A stretch of DNA of 64,000 nucleotides from Antrodiella citrinella. Taxonomy: Eukaryota; Basidiomycota; Agaricomycetes; Polyporales; Steccherinaceae. This document shows positions 58,383 to 64,000 of this stretch, one piece after another. The stretch lies in assembly GCA_004802725.1 (NCBI GenBank), contig SGPM01000025.1, positions 62,001 through 126,000 on the forward strand, given 5' to 3'. The translations under genes were made by a program, and so were the position numbers. Numbering within the stretch: position 1 is the stretch's first letter; every line of letters starts with the position of its first letter. Under the pieces are notes generated by a model that made no database searches, was not told where the DNA came from, and saw only the letters and a list, made by a program, of their open reading frames with translations.

Positions 58383-59305
58383 TCAACGACGTCCGATGAC
58401 GACACGCTGGACCTCCCAGGGATCGTTCCATATCTCGGTCCTGCGCAGGCCGCCTTCTGCTTCAAATATTTCAGCCACATCGTCTGCCTGTCCAATGCCC
58501 ACCTCGACCGCGACAATGCCGTCATCGGCCAAGAAACCGCTCCGTGCAGCCAATCTAGCAATCTCGTGGTAGAAAGTAAGACCCCGACCGTCGCCTGTGT
58601 CCTCTGGGTCTCCTAGTAGTGCGCGAGAATCTTCGTAGTCCTTGACCGACGGCGACAGCTTTTCATAGTCTGCACCAGTAATATATGGCGGATTGGAGGT
58701 GACAAGCCCGAACGGTGGATGTAGCGCATGGGAAAGAGCGAACGCAGGGTCTCGTATGTTTGCTAGCAATGGCAAGAACGTATTTCCAGTCGTCTGCCCT
58801 CCTGGGCGTTCTATCCCACAGATGACAGCGTTTTCCGAGGCCAGCTGAATTGCTTGGGCGGAAATATCCGCTCCCACGGCGCGAACACTTCCAAATGGCC
58901 AGAGGTGACACAGCAGCAAGGGTATGCAGCCTGAGCCCGTGCAGAGGTCTAGAACGGAAATGGGCTTGTGCGGAGATGGGTGGATGAGTTCGGCGACACG
59001 TAGCGTCCAATCCTCTGTCTCTGGTCGGGGGATGAGCACCGGGGGACGTGTTAGTAGCGTCAAAGGTCCAAATGGCTGGTTCCCTTTGTACAAAAAAATC
59101 AGATAAAGAGCGCACATTGCTGCAATAAAGACATACCAAGAATATACTGCAGCGGCTCGCCTCGCACTCTACGTGACACCATGTCTCGTAGATGAGTGGC
59201 ATCCTGCGCTGCGTCTCTCATCCACCTCATCTCCAGATTGGTTGCTTCATGTCCGAGCTGTCTTGAGAGAATTGCAAGTAACTCGTGAGGCAAACTGCGA
59301 GGCAT
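58383..59305 (-). CDS. HemK/PrmC-type protein-glutamine N5-methyltransferase (Mtq1-like)
   Basis: SAM-dependent enzyme that methylates the Gln of the GGQ motif in peptide-chain release factors; in yeast the mitochondrial form is Mtq1. Two exons. Exon 1 starts MPRSLPHELLAILSRQLGHE at 59305 and ends RGEPLQYILG, the family N-terminal motif. Exon 2 continues NQPFGPLTLLTRPPVLIPRP, then VLDLCTGSGCIPLLL (SAM motif I), and the catalytic NPPYI (in VTSNPPYITGADY). The C-terminus ends WEVQRVVIGRR with TGA at 58383-58385. Length about 285 aa, usual for the family. A mitochondrial location is plausible; the short N-terminus has no clear presequence. Confidence 0.9.
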
Positions 59306-59765
59306 GCGAGTCTTTGAAAGAATGGAATACACGAGATAGAATAAAGTAACTCGTGTACGGCCTCTTCCGAGTCGACGTGAAAGAGGGCGCTTATAATATT
59401 TATTTAACGAGAAATACTAAATCATAGAGATATAACTGCGACTCTAGAGTTAAAAGCAAGAAATTTGTCTCAAGGAATGTTATATACGTATCGATAATAT
59501 GCAGCGTTCCAGATGTTCGAAGCTCGCGCTCAACGTTGAACGTTGAAGTAGTAGATGTATTTCAAGATGAATATTATACTCAGCAATTTGTATTTTAACG
59601 CTCAGACGCTGAAGAGATTACCGGCCGACTATAAGCGTCTACCGGTCATAGCAGGTTTCTCATTTGAACAATTCGACCCCTCGTCCTCGTCCTCGCCTTT
59701 CGTAGCTCTCTACCTTTTCTTTTGAACCTCCAAGACGGAAGAAACATTCTTGAACCTTCACCGAC
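59306..59765. promoter_or_regulatory. Divergent promoter region
   Basis: About 460 bases between the methyltransferase (minus) and ERT1 (plus) starts, AT-rich in the centre, then CT-rich just before 59766 (CTCGTCCTCGTCCTCGCC). No exon seen. Confidence 0.45.
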
Positions 59766-62373
59766 ATGGATCAGAGTATCTCTGTCGCGGCACAGGGGCA
59801 CTCAGCCGAAGGAGGTGCCTCCTCTACCTCACCATCCGCGCCGAGTACTCCCATAGAGCCATCCAAGAAACCCCCAGCCCCGAAACGGAAACGGACTGTA
59901 GATGCTGCTAGCGACAGCGGTGCAGACTCTGCTTCACAACCAACGCGTACACGCGATGGTCCCAAAAAGAAGAAGGCGAATCGCGCTTGCTTTCACTGCC
60001 AGAAGGCCCATCTAACCTGCGACGATTGTGAGTGGTTCCCCCTTCGTTTTCTTGCGCCTTCTCTCGAAATTCTTCTTTGTTTTTGCTGGCGGGGACATGG
60101 GTGGAGAGGGGCCTTTGCAGTGTGACGTTCTTCATCACGTATGCTCGCAGGGCGTTTAAGGCACGCTGGTCGGTCCGATTCATGTTGGTCCCAATTACTT
60201 TGTAGACAGGCTGAAGACCACAGCCTGCACCTCACCACATAGCCAGGCCGATCCCCCAGCAAGTGCCAGCGAATGCAGCTCGATCAGTATCTATGTCGAC
60301 CGTTGCGGGCTATATTTAGTGATCCGCGCTGTTGTACGGGTAGAAGCCTGTTATTAGACTGCGCAGGTACTTTTTCTCCATTTTCCTGCGTACGCGATTG
60401 CATTTGCGCAGAGGTTTTATCTTTCCTATGCTACACCGCGCTGACTGACTATCACGTTTACAGCACGACCATGTCAACGTTGCATCAAACGCGGTATGGC
60501 GGACAATTGCACGGAAGGTCATCGGAAGAAGGCGAAGTATCTTCTCGACGAAGAAGAGTTAGGTAGGCTAACTCCACTTGTCCCCTCGTGCAACAAAAGT
60601 GACAATGCGTTGTGCTTGAATTTCGAACGTGCAGAAGCCCTCAAACGACAAAAATCGGGAGAGTCAAAGAGCGCGGAACCTGTCTCACAACCAGGTCAAT
60701 CACAACGTGAATCCTGTTCTCTTCTCACTGTTTGTCGCTGTCAGGCTCACAAAATGATTTCATGAAATCAGCGCCTGGTTCGTTTATGCAGCCTTCAAAC
60801 ACATCTATGTATCCCTCGTACGATCCTTCGGCAACCTATCCCGCCTACGCCCCAGCACCCAGTTCTGGTGGTGCCACTCTCGAATACTCCATCATTTCCT
60901 CCATCCTAAATCCTACCGCGCAAGGATCAAACCCATCCTCTGCCGCGCAGAACTCGCCATCACAACAGGGATCGGATTCGTACGCTGCACCACAGCCACC
61001 GTCAGGTCTTGTTACAGCTTCATGGCCCGCCGAGCCTCAATACGGTCAACCCAGCCAACCAAGTAACAGTAACGGATACAACGGAAACGGAGTCGCGTCG
61101 ACTTCGTATCTGAACACCGCACGAACAACATCGCATACTGCCGACATGTCGCCCCCGAGCGTGACTGAGAGCGCTGCGTATATGCGACTGCAAAACACGT
61201 ATGCTGCGAATGCGAATGCGCAGTATGGGCAACCGTCTGCCTCAGGAGAGCAGCCGTCAAATTTGCAGCAGCAGCAGCAGTACGAGTTTCAGCAGCCGGG
61301 AGGACAACAAGGTCAAGGCTCGTCAAGCGGCTCGATACCGTTCAGCTCGCCGCCTGGTTCGGCTGTCGCGCCTTTCCAACGCCGCCCTACGACGCCATCG
61401 TGGAGTGGTGCCAACGCGATGACGATGGGGGACACGGGTAACGGGAGTGGGATGGGTGGGGCTGCTACGCCGTATGCGAATGGCACTGCCGCTGTTGCGA
61501 ATACAGGCGGTCAGGTCAGGGAGGCGAGCAGCGTGTATAAGATGGTGACGAAGAAGTACGACTATACGGAGGGTTATCACTTCTTGATGAAGCACATCTC
61601 ATGTCGGTGCGTCGCCGTTTCACGTCCGCCATCTCGAGTAGGCTCTAACGTTTTCGTTTCAATAGTGAATTCGAGAAGAACGATATCCTGCGTATCGTAC
61701 GCGCCCTGGCCATCTTCAGGCCGTCGCTCATCGCGCTGCAAATGCCCATGACGGACGAAGACGAAGTGTTCATCGAGAAATGTTTCCAGCGGTCGCTAGT
61801 CGTACGTTCCTTCCCTTGCCCTTTCTTCAACATGCATCTTACGCGTCTGATCGCGATTCTATAGGAATTAGATAAGCTGGTGTCGTTCAGCGGTACGCCT
61901 ACGGTCGCCTGGCGCCGGACGGGAGAGATATGCCTCGTTGGGCCAGAGTTCTGCATGCTGTCGGGATGGGAGAAAGAAGAGCTCGTACCAGTGGGAAGGC
62001 GGAAGTACATCTATGAGGTGCGTTTGTCATCCACTCTCAAGTCTGTCAAACCGCTTATGAACGGTCTTCGGTCTTCATTTGTTTTTTCTCATGTTTTATC
62101 GTCTTGACAGCTGTTCGAGAACCAATCTGTCGTGGAGTACTGGGAGAACTTTGCGAATCACGCGTTCGAGAACACGACGCAGTCAGTGTACTCGCACTGT
62201 GTGTTGTTGAGGCCGAATGGGTCCCCCGTGCCCTGCACGTTCTGTTTTTCGATACGGAGGGATATCATGGATCTACCGAGTCTTGTCATAGGTGCGTACT
62301 TGCAGTTATAAGTCGAAAACAATGGAGACTGATGATTGGTTTTGGTGTAGGACAATGGCTGCCGTTGCTATGA
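59766..62373 (+). CDS. ERT1: Transcription activator of gluconeogenesis ERT1 (Zn2Cys6 + PAS)
   Basis: Zinc-cluster regulator of the ERT1/AcuK/AcuM/Rds2 group, which activates gluconeogenic genes on non-fermentable carbon. The first exon ends [20 protein letters not shown] and the second begins [20 protein letters not shown], so the Zn2Cys6 cluster is split by an unusually long intron (60028-60463, 436 nt). A Gln/Ser/Pro-rich middle contains [17 protein letters not shown] just before the PAS region: [37 protein letters not shown] and KYIYE, then the signature [20 protein letters not shown] and [20 protein letters not shown] at the end, with TGA at 62371-62373. All introns join in phase. A confident family call. 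Confidence 0.93.
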
Positions 62374-63396
62374 TTGAGGTGGGGAACATTCAAAGTGCCC
62401 GACGTTCATGTTTCTAGTTTCACTTCTCCGGGCATATCTATCCAATTAGGGTTTCGTTTCGTGTACATCTCACATTTCCCTCCTGTGCCACCTGTCTTTC
62501 TTGGCCTCCATATCCTTCATAACGCTTTTCGAGTTGTTCTTGCTTTGCAGTTGCTCATAGTCTCCAGCGTCGAGTCCAATCTAACTAACCTATTCATCTG
62601 TATTACTCAGTTCTCGGCCCTCAGTTTTGTTTCCCGTGAGCGTGAGCTGGAGCAGCGAACATTGTCTTTGCCCTTTACAGCGTCATGTCTCTCTTGTACA
62701 TGCACACCAAATGTACACCTTTTACCCTGCTTGGTTTCGGTTTCTTACTCTTACGGACAGTAGCAACATACGTAGAATGTAGCATTGGCGGCAGGAGAGG
62801 CCATCCTAGTTAAGTAAGTTTATTTGTCTGACTTTACCTTCTCCTCGCCGTAAATCTTCGGGCATGAGTACACTGCTCATGGGTTCTCCGGGTACATGGA
62901 CACGCCTTGTGCTTGTTGTACCTGTCATCCGGAGTGTCCTCCAACGAAACCAGATGGACAGGATCCATTCCCTGCCCCCAAAGCTGGAAAAGTTCGGCCA
63001 TCACGCAGGTGAGGGCGGAACAAGAAAAGTTAAGAGGAGGGTCACATGGTCAAGAGGAGGAAGGTCAGTGAGGTTTAGGAGTGTGCTCGTTGGTTATCTA
63101 CGTTATGGTTTTGAGATCGGTCACTGTACTTGGAGTTACTAGCAATCATCATGCAGCTGTTCACTCTCCAGCATAAAGATTAAAATGGCACCGGAACACA
63201 ATGGGCTAAGACTGGCACTGTGCACATGTTCATAAAGATGAGGATGATAGGAAACAAGAACAAAAATGGGTAAGGTTGATCTAACTACATAGTGTTGTGT
63301 AACACGAACGAGAGAACGTCCACTTTCAACCGCACGGCGCACGCCAAATACATACAATCCCGCTCACCCACCTCTCATCATCCTTCAAACCAACCC
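62374..63396. other. Convergent intergenic region, no gene seen
   Basis: About 1 kb between the 3' ends of ERT1 and the PRA1 gene. No supported exon or RNA on either strand. Confidence 0.4.
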
Positions 63397-64000
63397 TTAC
63401 ACAGCATCCGACACACTCGCATACTCGCTCTCGATGCCCGGCTCCATAACCGCCGCATGTCCCACAATCAAGAACCCCGACGCGCCGACGATCCAGAACA
63501 AGGTGCTCAAAGGAGAGCTGAACCACAGCAGGGGGATGCCGATGACGAACAGGCCGATGTAGAGGGACTTCTGAGTGACGACGTAGTCGCCAACTTGAGT
63601 GGGCTCGGGGGCGAAGCGGTTGATGGCAGCGAACCCGCCGACGAGGAAGCCGAGGGCGATGAGGAGGAGGGGGTTGGTTAGCCTAGCGCGCAAGGAGAAA
63701 GATCAGTCGGAGAAGAGGAAGATGAAAGCAGAGTGGGTAGGTACGGACATGGCGTATACGCCGAGCATGGCGACGATAAGACCGTAGTTTCCAGAAAAGT
63801 ATCTCGTGTTATACGAAATGCGCTGTAGGGATTCGAAAGTACGTTTAGCCTCGCAGAAGGGTCTTTGTTTGACATATGCGACGTACCGATGTTGCTGTGT
63901 TCATGTCCGCCGGTTTCGACAGCCGGTGGTAGTCAAAGAATTCGGATGGTGGTCTGAGTGCACTCAGACGGGTTTCCTATGATACCCAGTCAGTCCTACA
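63397..64000 (-). CDS. PRA1-family protein (prenylated Rab acceptor, Yip3), 5' partial
   Basis: ER/Golgi membrane protein that binds prenylated Rab GTPases. The visible part begins at the window edge with ETRLSALRPPSEFFDYHRLS, joins over an intron to RISYNTRYFSGNYGLIVAML, then LTNPLLLIALGFLVGGFAAI and a second pair of membrane segments (YIGLFVIGIPLLWF, TLFWIVGASGFLIVGHAAV). It ends EYASVSDAV with the stop at 63397. NY.xNY-type residues before TM1 and the two hairpin TM pairs fit PRA1. The start codon lies beyond the window, so the protein is truncated only by the window boundary. Confidence 0.88.

Noticed and set aside
59766..62373. First thought to be a white-collar-type PAS/GATA light regulator
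   Set aside because: The finger is a Zn2Cys6 cluster with the ERT1/AcuK sequence and the C-terminal [13 protein letters not shown] signature, not a GATA finger.
1..64000. CRISPR arrays, prophage, insertion sequences, operons or a secondary-metabolite cluster
   Set aside because: No repeat-spacer pattern, no transposase or integrase, no core biosynthetic enzyme; genes are intron-rich eukaryotic and functionally unrelated.
1..64000. tRNA genes
   Set aside because: Scanning by eye found no paired A-box/B-box with a cloverleaf; a covariance search would be decisive.

Overview
The window is a gene-dense, intron-rich stretch of fungal nuclear DNA. Many 45-65 nt GT-AG introns with TACTAAC-like branch sites, short intergenic spaces, and the protein set (F-box/LRR proteins, DUF262 protein, allantoicase-ureidoglycolate lyase fusion, ERT1-type Zn2Cys6 regulator with PAS) point to a basidiomycete, most likely an Agaricomycete. 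I saw no tRNA, rRNA, CRISPR array or intact transposon. All exon joins were made by eye from phase, splice sites and family knowledge, so gene ends are firmer than every internal junction.

Layout. 0.4-4 kb: two tandem iron-dependent alcohol dehydrogenase/maleylacetate reductase genes. 4.3-6 kb: mitochondrial CDF metal transporter (Mmt type). 6.3-7.9 kb (-): eukaryotic DUF262 (GmrSD N-domain) protein with a 7-nt exon. 8.2-10.1 kb: NIPA-type magnesium transporter. 10.3-11.7 kb (-): cohesion factor DCC1, with three MluI cell-cycle boxes just upstream. 12.6-14.5 kb (-): Tcp11/SOK1-family protein. 15.6-18.1 kb: an aldo-keto reductase and a decayed tandem copy. 19.8-21 kb (-): bZIP regulator. 22.3-26.9 kb: secreted-protein block made by a tandem segmental duplication. 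27.2-29.4 kb (-): FHS-family sugar symporter. 30.6-31.7 kb: conserved hypothetical. 31.8-33.5 kb (-): nucleoside hydrolase with an apparent frameshift. 34.6-35.8 kb: RACK1/Asc1, hosting a U24/snR24 box C/D snoRNA in its long intron. 36.7-39.9 kb: F-box-like protein and an acidic Cys/His-rich protein. 40.3-41.8 kb (-): Mri1 of methionine salvage. 42.2-44.8 kb (-): bifunctional allantoicase/ureidoglycolate lyase. 45.2-48.4 kb: HSL-type lipase. 49.1-50.4 kb: C2H2 zinc-finger regulator with another 7-nt exon. 52.7-55.6 kb: Pex5. 56.5-57.9 kb (-): F-box protein. 58.4-59.3 kb (-): HemK/Mtq1 methyltransferase. 59.8-62.4 kb: ERT1 gluconeogenesis regulator. 63.4 kb to the end (-): PRA1 protein, cut by the window edge.

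The genes are mostly unrelated housekeeping functions and do not form an operon-like pathway or biosynthetic cluster. The notable content is at the level of gene structure: an intron-encoded snoRNA, two microexons, two GC-AG introns, a domain fusion, clustered MCB promoter elements, and three independent tandem duplications in different states of decay.
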